Assembly: GCA_010015745.1 (NCBI GenBank)
Contig: ML978227.1
Location: forward strand, 117,217-181,216
Length of the DNA: 64,000 bases
Direction: 5' to 3'
DNA from: Setomelanomma holmii
Taxonomy: Eukaryota; Ascomycota; Dothideomycetes; Pleosporales; Phaeosphaeriaceae
Of this stretch, positions 46,201 to 58,523 are shown in pieces. Made by a program: the position numbers and the translations under genes. The notes below the pieces were generated by a model. That model had not been told where the DNA came from and ran no database searches. It saw only the letters and a program-made list of their open reading frames with translations. The first letter of the stretch is position 1; each line of letters starts with the position of its first letter.

Positions 46201-49200
46201 TCCCGACCATCAAGAAGGTGTTCGAAGCATACCCCGAGGCTGATGAGCAGTTGATCAATGCTCAGGATGTCCAGCACTTCTTGCTCCTCTGCCAGCGCCG
46301 AGGTCAAAAGCCCGTGCCTTTCGTCCCAGTCCTTGATGACACCTTCGAGTTCTTCTTCAAGAAGGATTCACTTTGGCAGTCCGAGGATCTCGATGCAGTC
46401 GTGGACCAAGATGTTGGCAGGACTTGCATCTTGCAAGGACCGATGGCGGTCAAGTATTCCACAAAGGTCGACGAGCCAGTCAAGGAAATTCTCGACGGTG
46501 TGCACCAAGGTCACATCAATTACCTCCTTCGCGATGTTTATGGTGGCGATGAGTCAAAGGTTCCCGTTATTGAATACTTCGGCAGCAACCTCTTGACAGT
46601 GCCACAAGGTCTGGAGGTTGACGGTCTTACCGTTTCGAAGCTCGAGGATAAGACCATCTACCGCCTCTCGGCAGCACCTAATGCAACCATGCCCGAAGCT
46701 CATTCGTGGCTCCAACTTTTGGCCGGCACCACCTACTCATGGCGCCATGCTTTCTTCACTGCGGACATTTTTGTGCAAGGGCAGCGCTTCCAGAGCAATC
46801 CAACAGCGCGAATCTTTGCTCCCACGCCCGGCATGCTTGTCGAAATCAACAACCCCAACGAGCCAAGCAAGACCACGATTGTGGTCAAGGAGCTTCACTC
46901 CAACGGGAAGCTCATCAAGACTATTGAGGTCAGTCTAGGAGAGGACAACGAGATCCTGCTCAACATGTGGGAGGAGCGCACGGCAGTGAAACAACCCGTT
47001 GCTCTACCCTTCCGATTTACCTACCGCCCCGACATTGGCTACGCTCCCATCCACGAAGTCATGGAAGCCCGCAACGACCGCATCAAGGAGTTCTACTACA
47101 AGCTCTGGTTCGGTGATGAAGTATGCCCCTTCGACGCCAACGTCACATCGAGGTTTGACGGTGGTCGCGCTACCGTCACAAGCGAGGCCATCAACGACTT
47201 CGTCCACGCAGTTGGTAACACGGGCGAAGCTTTCGTCCATCGACCTGGCAAAGAGGTGTTTGCTCCCATGGACTTTGCGATTGTCGTTGGCTGGAAGGCT
47301 ATCACCAAGCCTATCTTTCCTCGCGCCATTGACGGTGATCTGCTCAAGCTCGTCCATCTTTCCAACGGATTTCGCATGATTCCAGGAGCAGAACCATTGA
47401 AGAAGGGCGACGTCCTTGACACAACTGCGCAAATCAATGCGGTCATCAACCAAGACTCTGGTAAGATGGTCGAAGTATGCGGCACCATCACACGCGATGG
47501 TCAGCCAGTGATGGAGGTCACGAGCCAGTTCTTGTACCGTGGCGCGTATGATGACTTCGAGAACACCTTCCAACGCAAGAACGAGAAGCCAATGCAACTT
47601 CACCTCGCCACGACCAAGGATGTTGCCATCCTGCGATCGAAGGAGTGGTTCAACTTTGAGGAGCCCGACATCGATCTGCTCAACAAGACCTTGATGTTCA
47701 AGCTCGAGACTGTCCTTCGTCACAAGAACAAGACAGCATTCTCTCAAATCGAGACTCAGGGTGAAGTTCTGCTCGAGCTCCCTACTAAAGAGGTCATCAC
47801 TATTGCGTCTGTCAATTACCAGTCTGGTACAGCTTACGGCAACCCTGTACTGGACTACCTCGAGCGCAATGGTACTGGCATCGATCAAGCTGTTCATTTC
47901 GAGAACCCGATTCCTCTGCACGGCAAGACTCCGCTGAGCCTCAAGGCGCCTGCTTCGAACGAGAACTACGCACGCGTGTCTGGTGACTACAACCCCATTC
48001 ACGTGTCGCGTGTCTTCGCAAGCTATGCCAATCTCCCAGGTACTATTACCCACGGCATGTACTCCAGTGCTGCTGTCCGCAGCTTGGTCGAGACATGGGC
48101 CGCTGAGAACAACATCGGTCGCGTGAGAAGCTACCACGTGAACCTAGTCGGAATGGTCCTGCCTGATGACATGCTTGACGTCAAGCTGCAGCACGTCGGC
48201 ATGGTATCCGGTCGCAAGATCATCAAGATCGAGGTCAGCAACAAGGAGACAGAAGACAAGGTTCTTCTTGGTGAGGCCGAGGTCGAGCAGCCCACCACTT
48301 CGTACGTCTTCACCGGACAGGGATCTCAGGAGCAAGGCATGGGTATGGACTTGTACAACAGCAGTGACGTTGCTAAGGAGGTGTGGGACCGTGCGGACAA
48401 GCACTTCATGGACAACTATGGTATGTGCGGCGACTTGATTCGAATGCTCACAATCACTAATTTATCACAGGTTTTGCCATCACCAACATTGTGAAGAACA
48501 ACCCCAAGGAGCTCACCATTCACTTTGGTGGACCCGTCGGAAAGGCCATTCGCCAAAACTATATGTCCATGACATTCGAGACGGTCGCCACAGATGGATC
48601 AATCAAGTCGGAAAAGATCTTCAAGGAGATTGACGAGAACACCACCTCGTACACCTACCGATCTCCCACAGGCCTGCTTTCGGCAACGCAATTTACGCAA
48701 CCTGCTCTCACCCTCATGGAGAAGGCGTCCTTCGAGGACATGCGCGCCAAGGGTCTCGTACAAGCCGACAGCACTTTCGCTGGACACTCTCTCGGAGAGT
48801 ACTCTGCTCTTGCCGCCTTGGCCGAGGTCATGCCCATCGAAAGCTTGGTGTCTGTCGTGTTCTACCGTGGCCTTACAATGCAGGTCGCTGTGGAGCGTGA
48901 CGAGACTGGACGTTCAAACTACTCCATGTGCGCTGTCAACCCCAGCCGCATCTCGAAGACGTTCAATGAGCAGGCCTTGCAATACGTTGTCGAGAACATC
49001 GCAGAGCAGACGGGCTGGCTCTTGGAGATCGTCAACTACAACATCGCCAACATGCAATACGTTGCAGCTGGTGACCTCCGCGCGCTTGACTGCCTGACCA
49101 ATGTCACCAACTACCTCAAGTCGCAAAAGGTCGACATTCAGGCGCTCATGCAGAGCATGTCGCTTGAGGATGTCAAGGCCCATTTGGTGGAGATCATCAA

Positions 49201-49543
49201 GGGCTGCGCGGAGCAGACTGAGGCCAAGCCCAAGCCACTTGACCTGCAGCGTGGCTTTGCCACTATCCCGCTCAAGGGTATCGATGTACCGTTCCACAGC
49301 ACGTTCTTGAGGTCAGGTGTCAAGCCGTTCCGAAGCTTCCTGCTCAAGAAGATTCACAAGACGTCAATCGACCCGTCGAAACTGGTCGGAAAGTACATTC
49401 CCAATGTGACAGCGAAGCCATTTGCGCTCACCAAGGAGTACTTTGAGGATGTATATAAGCTCACCAATTCGCCGAAGATTGGCAACATCTTGGCAAACTG
49501 GGAGAAGTACGAAGAGAAGGAGGAGACGTCGGTCGCAGCATGA
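43221..49543 (+). CDS. FAS1: Fatty acid synthase subunit beta
   Basis: Exons 43221-48420 and 48471-49543 with a 50-nt intron (GTATGT...ATCACAG) give 2090 residues; the joint reads FMDNYGFAITNIVKNN. Domains in order: acetyltransferase with Ser290 in GVTGHSQGVV; enoyl reductase with FMN-site features (GAGVPSIEVANEYI, GGRGGGHHSFEDFH); dehydratase of the double hot-dog kind (GDYNPIHVSRVFASYAN, ITHGMYSSA); and malonyl/palmitoyl transferase with Ser1840 in AGHSLGEYSALAAL, coded by exon 2. The start MPVKPLTTMYGSGQQTG and the end EEKEETSVAA are typical. It loads acetyl and malonyl units, does the dehydration and second reduction, and releases palmitoyl-CoA within the FAS1/FAS2 barrel. No frame damage was found. 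Confidence 0.97.
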
Positions 49544-50068
49544 GGCGTACAATGTTGAGTATGCGTTCTTGATTGTGTCGCGGGCGTTGGGTGATTTGAG
49601 TAGACTTGATATCCGGAAGGCGTACACCCATATGAAGACGGCCTGGATGACTTATCTGTAGTAGACAAATTTAATGAACATTTCACTGCAAACATCCATA
49701 CACAATGCTTCCTGGGGCGACTGTAGCATCTGGGTGAATGGTTACGTGCAGGTTCGTGGTGTCTCAGTGACCTCTTACCTCCACAGCGTCTCAGATGCCG
49801 TGATTCATTCACAGACCCTTCTTGCGCTATTCAATATACAATTCATCCCCTTCCACGATGCATAATCTACTCTCTGTCTGAAGAGTCGATGGTCATCAGC
49901 CGTGAGTCGTCCAAGTCAAGTCTAGCGCGTGCATCGGAGACAAGCCACACCACCGCCCGGAAGTCCGCAATTTGTTGACAAGCACAAGCACCTAGCAACG
50001 AGCGCAACATCACACGACAGTCCTCACCACAACTTCGCACCCACCAAGCGCCTTCTCCTTTCAGCGAA
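49544..50068. other. Intergenic, no gene recognised
   Basis: About 525 bp that should hold the FAS1 3' end and the promoter of the Brr6-like gene. Nothing else is seen. Confidence 0.45.
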
Positions 50069-51757
50069 ATGCAGCGGGGACATCGACCATCGACGACGCC
50101 TATGGACTTTGAATGGACCAACCAGAATGGCCCGGTAGACCCATCGTCACCGTTCATGAACATACAAACCCAGCAGTCAGCGAAGAAGCGTGAGCATCAC
50201 CACTACTCTACCTCCCACTCTGGGCAACACAACCAAGCACGGAAGACTAACTCATGGCCGCCCTTTGGCCAAACAGGTCCACACTCTGTGCTCGATTCGC
50301 CGTCCAAAGGCTTTGCGACGCCTAACCGCCTGCGCGAACCTGATAACCGCCCCTCGTACTTCACACCAGGCGACAAGCCACTCCCCTCAGTGCCGGCACA
50401 TCTCCAGAAGGTCTGGGAGCCGCGCACGCCCGCAAGCACCTACGACTTCAGCTCGGGCGGGGAGACGCCAAACACACCGAACGTAGACAGCGACGCCGCC
50501 ACACCAGACACACAGTTGGCCGACAAGATGGGCCGGCTGACCAACGGCGAGTTGGACGCGCTCAAGAAGCCTCCGCGGCGCGACAGCTGGTTCAAGCGCG
50601 CTTTTGGAGGCAGCCCGAGCCCCACCAAAGAGCATCGCGAAGAGTCGCGCAAGCACTACTCGCGGGGAGTCGAGCATCGCGTGCAGAAGCGGCGCTCTGA
50701 GAAGTCGGAGCGCTCGCGGTCGAAGAAGCGATCAGCTCCGCGAGACACAGACGGCGAAGACTCAGAGAAGGAGCAATCCAAAACCACCATACCAGCCCCA
50801 GCCATTGTGAAGCAGACGTATGCTATGAGCGTCGCCGGCTTCTTGCACTGGGTCGAAGCACATCCGCATCTTCCTGGCGTGCTTTCCTTCTACTTGCAGC
50901 TCTTCATCAACCTGGCCCTAGCAGGCGGCTTCCTGTACATTTTGTACTGCGCATGGAGCGGAATCATGTCAGATGTGGATATCGAATCCTCTAAGCACAT
51001 GTCTGGCGTGCTGATCGACATCAAAGAGTGTGCAGATCAGTATCGGGCTAATCGTTGTTATCCTGATCCAGTACCGGCCATGTCAAAGGCGTGCTCTGGA
51101 TGGGAAGCGTGCATGAACCGCGATGCGAAAAAGGTCGCTCGTGCAAGCGTCACCGCGAAGACGTTCGCCAAGATTTTCAACAGCTTCGTTGAGGAGTTCA
51201 GCTACAAGTCGATGGTAGGTCTCGCCTTCATCCTTTGCCTAAAAGCCTGCCTGTCCTCTATCGATCGCGCAAACGAGAAGATGAGACGGGAGGCTTGGCT
51301 TCACGGCCGTGGCACACCTCCCTATGCCCCTCGTCATCACAATCCTCCAGTCCACGAGCCCCACCGAGAAATCGATTATGACCCTGAATTTACTGACCCG
51401 TCATACACATAGGTCTTCACTGCCATCATCATCTTCGGCGGCTTCAACCTGTCGAACTGGGCATTTGGCCTCTTACGCACGCAGCAACAACAGCACCCGA
51501 CCCCGAACCCAAACTCAAACGATTACATACCACAAACACCCCATCGCGTGCTCTCAAGTGGTTACCTAGAGCAAAATTACCAACAAAACTGGCAACAACA
51601 CACACCTTATCAGACACCGTATGGTGGCATGCGGCATATTGAGCCGCCGCCATTACAACATGCGCATAGTATGCCTGCACTGCCGATGGTGCCACAAGAA
51701 GGCGTTGGTTTGTTAGAAGATAGGAAAACTCCTAGGAAGAGAGGGATATTCAGGTGA
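50069..51757 (+). CDS. BRR6: Brr6/Brl1-type nuclear envelope protein
   Basis: Three exons, 50069-50189, 50277-51214 and 51413-51757, give 467 residues. The first intron (87 nt, GTGAGC...GACTAACTC...AACAG) joins KKR to PHSVLDSPSK. The second (198 nt) joins FVEEFSYKSM to VFTAIIIFGGFNLSNWAFG, restoring the conserved Brr6_like_C_C domain. That domain has two membrane helices (LSFYLQLFINLALAGGFLYI; TAIIIFGGFNLSNWAFG) around a Cys-rich lumenal part with ECADQYRANRCYPDP, KACSGWEACM. The N-terminal half is Ser/Pro/Arg-rich and disordered (MDFEWTNQNGPVDPSSPF). Family members sit in the nuclear envelope and act in nuclear pore assembly and lipid balance. Both introns are in frame, and unspliced RNA from the second would end at the TAG of its own acceptor. 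Whether it is the Brr6 or Brl1 paralogue equivalent cannot be told. Confidence 0.88.
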
Positions 51758-51946
51758 TACCTGCAGCACATTTTGGTACGCTTTTTGATCGTCTTGCATA
51801 TCACGTTTGCTTGGCGTCATGACAGCGCTTTTTCTAGGGTAGCATAAGCATCATCATTGGCACGATTACATATTGGACTTTTTCCTCCGATGAATACATT
51901 ACTACTCACCTTCTTAATGCCCGTCTTGCCCTTATTTCCTACTCGC

Positions 51947-52278
51947 CTATTCCGCTAGTCGTTTTTTTGCAGTGTCGTGCTCATTTCCCAGCTCGAACGC
52001 AATGGGCGTGAAATCATCGCGAATCCATTTGCGAGATTTAACCCCTGAAGAGCCTGTATAGCATCAGATACCTTTGTTTCTGCCCAATGGTCATCGCGAG
52101 ATCGTCTGAAGCTAGGGGATGGTGGGTGGGCGAGGCGGCGGGGGCCGAGGGGGCCGAGGGTCGGGCGGAGCGAAGACGTCGTATGGCGCCAAGAGTGACT
52201 ATGGTTGTTTGTCTGGCGTGGCGTGGCGGTTGGTGTTGAGATTTTACGAGCGGAAATGCTAATGAAGTGTTGTGCCAT
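51947..52278 (-). CDS. Small conserved-looking protein with a frame break
   Basis: From ATG 52278 the frame gives MAQHFISISARKISTPTATP and, later, RDDHWAETKVSDAIQALQG. The protein-like continuation VKSRKWIRDDFTPIAFELGN...HDTAKKRLAE to the TAG at 51947 lies in another frame. The change falls at a run of four C on the plus strand (52042-52045); one more base there would give one frame of about 110 codons. No intron of acceptable size fits. This is either a recent frameshift or a base-call error in a short homopolymer. The basic, Ser/Thr-rich N-terminus with few acids resembles a mitochondrial targeting sequence. I do not recognise the family. Confidence 0.5.
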
Positions 52279-52583
52279 GGGAAGCAGTGTGTGTATTTGG
52301 AAAGGGGTGATAAGACGATTAGCGGTGATGTTCACGATCCAGCAAGTTCCAGCAAGTGGCATTCATATGGGACAGTGGACTTCAGAAATACAGCAGACCA
52401 GTGGCCGTCAAGGTACGATGTCGTTCGTTTCGAGCTTCTGAAGAGGGTTCGTTGGGCATACTAAGCGGACCGCATGTTCGAGCACGTACGGAACGAAGTT
52501 TTACAATTGGGGGTGCGAGGTTGGAAACAATGCAAGCTTGATACTGGTTGCTATTCTTCCCATTTATATCCCATTTCACCGTC
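52279..52583. other. Intergenic, no gene recognised
   Basis: About 305 bp between two minus-strand genes; I see no frame or repeat of note. Confidence 0.4.
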
Positions 52584-54389
52584 CTATAACGGCGTCGAAT
52601 CCTTCGGTAACTTTATCTTGAACACTAGAACCTGTGTATCTAGATCGAATCCGCTCACGTCTTTGTACGGCAGTTGTCCGAAGTTGATATACCCTGCAAA
52701 ACTTGGTCAGCCAACCATTCTTCCGCCCGTATCTTAGCTTCAAAATATGATGAGGACTTACCGTTCTGCGTAATGAAATCATTATCTGACACTGAAATCA
52801 GATAATACTCTTTCCCGCCATCGTCATCCTTTTCCTTCCCCTTCCCACCGTCTCTCTCATCATCATCATCATCAACTTCGAAAAGCGCAAAACTCTCCCA
52901 CTTCTCATTCAGCAAATCCGGTCCTTGTGCCCCGCCATTCCTCACACCGAATCTATTCAGCTGCTCGTTATTATTGTAGCTCAGCCACGGACAGTACTCC
53001 GCTGGGTTAACATCTGATTTGAGCACGCCATCTTTACTCGCAATGCTGCCGTTGAACGCATCGTACTTGCCCACGACGTTCGTCGCAGAGGAGATGTCAA
53101 TCACATCTGCGTTGCGGTAGATCGATGTCGAGCTGGACTGTCCGTGGCCTGCGCCGCTATCGCGCGCCAGCACGAGGAATTGTGTGGCGGAAATGTAGTG
53201 CATTTCAGACTGGCTTGCTACCTTTCCAGACGGCAAAACAGGGAGTTGGACGGCGTACTCGGCTTCCAGTGAGGCTTTCTTACCGCTGTCTTCGATGCGG
53301 TACGTCAGGAAGCGGCTGTTTCGGCGCGCGGAGCTGGATTTCCCGCCATCCTGGATCGTGGCGCTCTGCAGGAGGGTGTAGAGATACTTGCCATCCGGGC
53401 TAGCCGTCAAAGCTTCGAGGCCCTGGTTGTTTCCTCGGCCGGTAGATGGATTCTCGGGCTTAATCTTAAAGTCGGGGTCGTAGAGGGGAGGCGATGCTGC
53501 GCTGAAAGACTCGGTGCCGTTACGCAGGGGGATGAAGGCGTCGGGAGTGCGGATTGCTTGGATCATCTTGCCGGATGCGGAGAATTGGTAGACGTATGTA
53601 GCTGGATCATGTTAACATCTCGACGTCTTTTGGGAAGTGGTATAGGTACCATATTCGTCGCTAATCCAGTATGTATCGTCATCGCCGAGTACCAAGCCCT
53701 CGGTGTCGAGCGCAATGCGTGCACCACCTGTGCCATTCTGTCCGAATCCATTGCCAGTATCTGCACTCGTGGATCAGCGCTGCTCGAAGATAAGAGTCGT
53801 GATATCCTACACTTAGCCAATGGCAAGTTCGGGAACCCATCATACTTGACCGTCCCAGTCGGATCCAAGCCCGTCAACGGCGTCCCATCCGGTCCCGTCA
53901 ACAGCAGCGTGTCCAGATAAGTGAGGTTGAAATTCGGACTCGCCGGTTTCTCGATCGTCGCGTTCACAATCTCAAATGTGAAGCTGAACTTGTGAATTCT
54001 CGTCTGCGTGTTCTGCGTTCCTGTATCAAATTCAGTATATGCTTCGCAACACCTTTCGTACTTCGGATTCTACCTTGTGTGTTCCAACCCCGATCTGGCA
54101 AGCCGTGAAGGACGCCTGAATACACGCCGTTTGAACCCTTGCTCTTCTTGAATTTACTCTTCTTCTTGTCAAGTGCGATTGCACTTCCAATCCCACCTAG
54201 CGTGTCGCCATACTTGTCCCTGAAGTCTGCGGCCAACTTGCCGAAGCCCGCAAGTTCCTCGTAGACGTACTGCTTGCCATTGCACGTCGTCACATTCACA
54301 CCAGTCGAATCGGCGCGCGGAGTAATTGGGTTTGCAATGACATTGGCCAGGGGCAGAGCCAAAAGGGTGAGAGATGATGTGAGCAACAT
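52584..54389 (-). CDS. Secreted phytase-like domain protein
   Basis: Five exons, 54074-54389, 53811-54020, 53650-53760, 52762-53601 and 52584-52693, with introns of 53, 50, 48 and 68 nt, give 528 residues in one frame. Residues 1-19 are a signal peptide (MLLTSSLTLLALPLANVIA). Family pieces appear in order: ELAGFGKLAADFRDKYGDTL, GVLHGLPDRGWNTQ, LAKYTGNGFGQNGTGGAR, DTEGLVLGDDDTYWISDEY, TYVYQFSASGKMIQAIRTPD, GNNQGLEALTASPDGKYL, and AEYCPWLSYNNNEQLNRFG, the layout of the esterase-like/phytase-like beta-propeller domain (PF13449 type). True phosphatase or phytase activity has not been shown for most members. A Ser/Asp/Lys-rich insert (DDDDERDGGKGKEKDDDGG) is near residue 450. The protein should be extracellular or in the secretory pathway. 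Confidence 0.85.
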
Positions 54390-55175
54390 CTTGACGGTGT
54401 AACGAGGTGTCGTGTGCCTGCACAGGGGCAGTTCAAGGGAAGTAGCAGGGTCTTATATTAACATCTGCATGTCCAGTCGATGGTTGCCGATGACGCGACC
54501 CATGCACCCGGCGCAAGGCTGAGTGACGCGATATGCACTTATTCCCGTGCTCTAGCATCGCACGTTGTGGTCTGTTTGGCTGCTAAATGGCCATGGGCAG
54601 GGGCGGGAGATGCGGGATACCGCGCACCAAGCTTATTAGGTAGAGAGGCGCGCTGCTCAGGTACGCGTGGTTCCTTTGCTAGAATAGCCCGGCAAGTTGG
54701 TGAGGTAGATTTGCCAATGATGATGGCGTGTTCGGGGTTGGAGTTCGCACGTTGCTAGAAGGGGACGATGTGAGTCGCTGACTGGAGATGTGTCCGCGGG
54801 GACGCGATACCGGAATAGGCAGGACGCATTTAGCACTTGCATCGCGCCATTGGGAACTGAGATTTTTGTGTCTACTTGCTTTTGGTTGCGGTAGTGTTTG
54901 TCCAATATTATGTGATGTAATCTAGTATCCTCAAGATATGAATACACTAGTGTGTAGGTAAAAACGGAGTCAGCCATGCTCCGAAAACTCCCTCAAGATA
55001 TTCACCACTTTACTCCAGCTTTGAAACTGCCAAAGCTCTGGTCGGAAAGATACATCTCATCCTCGACTTCCTTCAATAGACATAGGTCATCATGCCGATC
55101 TGCCATCTCCGCCTCGCTCCCTGATTGACATCTTCCAAAGCAGCTGCTCCTTCTCTTGGGTCTTGTCCTTTCCTT
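54390..55175. other. Intergenic, no gene recognised
   Basis: About 790 bp between the P450 end and the start of the phytase-like gene, both on the minus strand. It should carry the promoter of the latter. No gene recognised. Confidence 0.45.
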
Positions 55176-56747
55176 CTAAGCCGGCGTAAGCCCTACCCTC
55201 GTCCCATTCAAACTGCACAATGTCAACGTCAACCCCTCCTGCCACGGCCCGGGATCCCTCGACTCAATCGCCTTGAACTCCTGCACCAGTCTGACAGTAA
55301 TATAACTCGCCTCTGTAAGCGCATACTGCTGGCCCAGACAGATGCGCGGACCGCCGTTGAAAGGCAAGTATTCCCAGCCAGGACGTAAGTGCTCCCAACG
55401 CTCGGGCTTGTACTCGTCGGCATCGGGGCCGTAGATATCCTTTCGACGGTGCATGGTGTAGGGCGAGTAGCCGACCATTGTGCCTTTGGGAATGAAGAGC
55501 GGGTGTTTGCCGTCAGGGCCGCCGCCGAGGGGTAGGACGGTGTCGCGGATGGCGAAGCGGGAATTTCCTGGGACGACGGGGTGGACACGGAGAGCTATCA
55601 TGGATCAATACAATTGATATTGGATAGTTGTGTGGGAAGACTTACATTCATTCAGACACCACTTGAGGTACTTCAGGTTACGGAGCTCCTCGTATGTAGG
55701 TGTCCTGCCGTCGAGGGAAGCAACTTCCTCTCGCAACTTGGTGTAGATCTCTGGCCTCTTTGCAAGCTCGAAGAACATGTTGCTCAGCAGACTGGCGGTC
55801 GTATCGCGTCCAGCAAGCAAGATGTTGATGAGCTCTTCTCGGATGCGCAGACGGTCTGTCGTTTGCTTCGCTACTTCCTGGATGAAGAAGTACTTCTCGT
55901 CCTTCTCACTTCCACCGCGCTTTTCCTCGTCCAGTTTTTTGCGGAACTGTAGGGCTCCGTCCACGAACTTGTCGATGTACGCATGACAGATCCTGATGGC
56001 CTCCTCTGCCTTTTTGGTGTCTGTGAAGCGGTAGAATGGCCCGAACCGGATGCGCGCTGTGATGTCGTCTTGCGCATAGTTGAACGCCTTGCCGAAGATG
56101 GAATCCTCGTTGTTTTCGTCTTCTTGGCCACTCATGCGAAGGGAGTTGGTGGAGTGGTTGAACAAGAATTCGGTCGCTGTATCAATGGTGAGACGGAAAA
56201 AGAGTTCTTGAAGATCGACTGTCGAGCCATCTTTGGGGATGTGCTCGAGCATGAGCTTAAAATGGCGCTCAAAAGCATCAATGTCTGCGACCTGATCTCT
56301 TGCAAAGTTTGGTCGCAGCATGTGCCGACTGTTCGCCCACCGCTCCCCGTCCGCGTTGAAGATGCCGTGACCAAGAAGAGGTGTGAAGCCAGCCGTTCGA
56401 TTGCCAAAGCTGTAGTCCTTGAATTTCAAGCTCAGTACTGTTTTGACATTCTCGGGTTCGCAGGTCGCGATAATGGGCATGGTAATCGTCCTGGAGTGGA
56501 ACGTGTTTCCTAGTCTTTCGAAACGCTTCTTGTTCTCCTGCAACATGATGTGATTTTTGCTGTTGGCCGACATCAACTTCATCACGTCCAGTCCAAGAAT
56601 CGGATCCTTGTTGAATCGCCCCCGGCATGGTTTGCAGCCATTCTCTTTGATGATGCGTTGTCGCGCTAGGTATAGTGTTATTCTTGTGTATAGGAGATAG
56701 GAGAGAAGGGCGCCCGCAGCGACGACGATGAGCGGCGAGTGCGCCAT
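55176..56747 (-). CDS. CYP52-like cytochrome P450 (alkane/fatty acid hydroxylase type)
   Basis: Exons 55646-56747 and 55176-55594 with a 51-nt intron (GTAAGT...GATAG) give 506 residues. The joint restores the K-helix CLNESLRVHPVVP (ExxR). An N-terminal membrane anchor (LIVVAAGALLSYLLYTRITL) is followed by the I-helix LLAGRDTTASLLS and the haem loop FNGGPRICLGQQYA with Cys453. LRPNFARDQVADIDAFE and CKPCRGRFNKDPILGLD are typical of the CYP52 clan, which hydroxylate the terminal carbon of alkanes and fatty acids at the ER with a P450 reductase. The substrate is not shown by the sequence; other clan members work in secondary metabolism. The gene lies next to a UstYa-like gene, in the same direction. 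Confidence 0.9.
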
Positions 56748-57657
56748 GGTAAAAACGTGGATTAGAAGTCGTCAAGATTGGTTGTAGGTTTGTCGAGGCG
56801 AGATTTCGAGATGCGGTCGGTGACGTCGGTCTGTGACAGAGGATCCACTCGTAAGAATCCTGCAGGGACAACGGTGGTGCAGGAGCGATTACCACGCACT
56901 GGAAGAGTGGTTGCCACGCGAGACCTCGAATGTCCAGATGGCAGTGGCAGTTATATCGGCCGTCGATGCAGGTACGAAGAACAACGTGAGGTACTTGTCT
57001 TCCAACTTTTGCTTTGAACCAATCACCGTAAAGCGGTCCTGGTATTCCGGTCTCTTTCTTCTTCGATGTCCTCTTTCAGTGACGCTGCACCACGTCTCTC
57101 TTGTATATATTTCTCTTTTATTTGTTCGGCCTAGCTCCAGAACAATCTCCCGGGCGATGTCTAACAATCCTTACACGCCCGTTCACGCGCGTCACCAAGG
57201 CTTTGCGGCTCTTGTCTTGTCTGCGGGAAATCACCGACCGTGTTGTATCAAGCTGGCTTGCACGCTGCAAATGTTGTCCTGAGTCCGCTCCTTATAAAAA
57301 ACTGCACTCATGTAGGATCTAGAAACCTAGTGACTGGCATGTGAGCCTTATAACCACAGCCCATCAGATTGCTTTCAGGAGTCTCATCGGGGCCCACAAG
57401 CAGATCGAGGGTTCAGCTCCGAGCCACGGTCGCACCCACTATCCGCGCCGAGGCGGGCTAAAGGTAGGCGTGTCAGTGACGCCATTGCACGCGGCAAGGA
57501 GCGTGCGCGTAGTAGCTTACCGAGGCATGGATTGCACGCAACGTGATTGGACATGCGTGACATTCGCGTCTCGCCTCGTTTATGGCTAACGTCCTAATCA
57601 ATCTTAGTAAAGCTGACATCCAAATGCCGGAATTCACCGACCACCACTACGACATGG
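56748..57657. other. Intergenic between P450 and UstYa-like genes
   Basis: About 910 bp. I looked for a short RiPP precursor with a signal peptide and repeated core, because of the UstYa-like neighbour, and saw none. It should hold the P450 promoter. Confidence 0.45.
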
Positions 57658-58523
57658 TCACTCCGAACTAATCCACTTCCAATGATTCATTGTCCTGCTC
57701 TCAAGATAGTCCTTGACCTCTCCATAATCCTTACACACATGCCTCGCATCCCATCCGTCACTGCCGCCCCGATCCTCCCCGTCCTCACCTAGAGGAAAGG
57801 TCGTCGCCGCGCCCTCGAGCGCAACATCGCCTGCGCACATGATCGCCTGCCGCATGTATTCGAAGCAGTGATTAATATGCCAGGGCATTTTGATCGGGTT
57901 GACGGCGAGTTGGGAGGTAGTGGTAAGTTTGAGGGTGTTGTACGCTTCGACGACGGTGTAGAGGCAGTGCAGCTGGTGAGTGACGGAGGTTGTGAAGACG
58001 GTGTGGCCGGGGTAATCGTGGATAGGGTGGGGAAGGTTCGTGTATTGAGATGGGTTTGTTACGTTGACGTAGCCTAGGCCCTCTATCATGATACGTATCA
58101 GCGCGATGATGCTCTCATGGGGTAGTGCAGGATTTTCTTACCAGGCACGATACCCAGCCACGCCTTTTGCGTTTCCAGCGACCAGAACTCGGATGCATTT
58201 TCAGGCGCGAATACAGGATCTGGCTTGAACCTGACGATATGCTGCGAGAAGCTGGGCGCGAAGCCAGAAAGATCGCCAAGAAACTGGTGGGCATTGCCAT
58301 GGTGGTGGTGCTTCCATCTCTTCTCCACCAGCAGGCCAATAATGACAAGAAGTAGGCCAGTGTCAAGTAGCCATCGCCATGCCCTCACCCTCCGCCAGAA
58401 TGTGTTGCGTCGCCGTGGCTTGACATGGCCTTCTGTGTTCCAGTTCTCAACTTCGGTGTTGGAGTCGCTGTCGCAACGGTCATCCGCTTCGTGAAGCGCG
58501 TCGTAGCGCTGGTCGTTCTTCAT
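57658..58523 (-). CDS. UstYa-like (DUF3328) protein
   Basis: Exons 58142-58523 and 57658-58082 with a 59-nt intron (GTAAGA...ATGATAG) give 268 residues; the joint reads WLGIVPEGLGYVNV. A cytosolic N-terminus with basic RRRNTFWRRVRAWRW leads into one membrane helix (LLDTGLLLVIIGLLV, about 52-66). The C-terminal domain has both family motifs HxxHC: H163-H166-C167 (HQLHC) and H196-H199-C200 (HINHC), followed by FEYMRQAIMCAGDVALEG. Characterised members oxidise or cyclise fungal RiPPs (ustiloxin, asperipin, phomopsin types) and some other products; many copies outside clusters have no known substrate. The neighbouring P450 is the only other candidate enzyme seen. Confidence 0.88.

Noticed and set aside
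47004..48137. 377-codon open frame on the minus strand
   Set aside because: Antisense to FAS1 exon 1, with no motif of its own.
57395..57450. tRNA B-box-like GGGTTCAGCTCC
   Set aside because: The surrounding bases do not fold into a T arm or an acceptor stem, and no A box is at the right distance.
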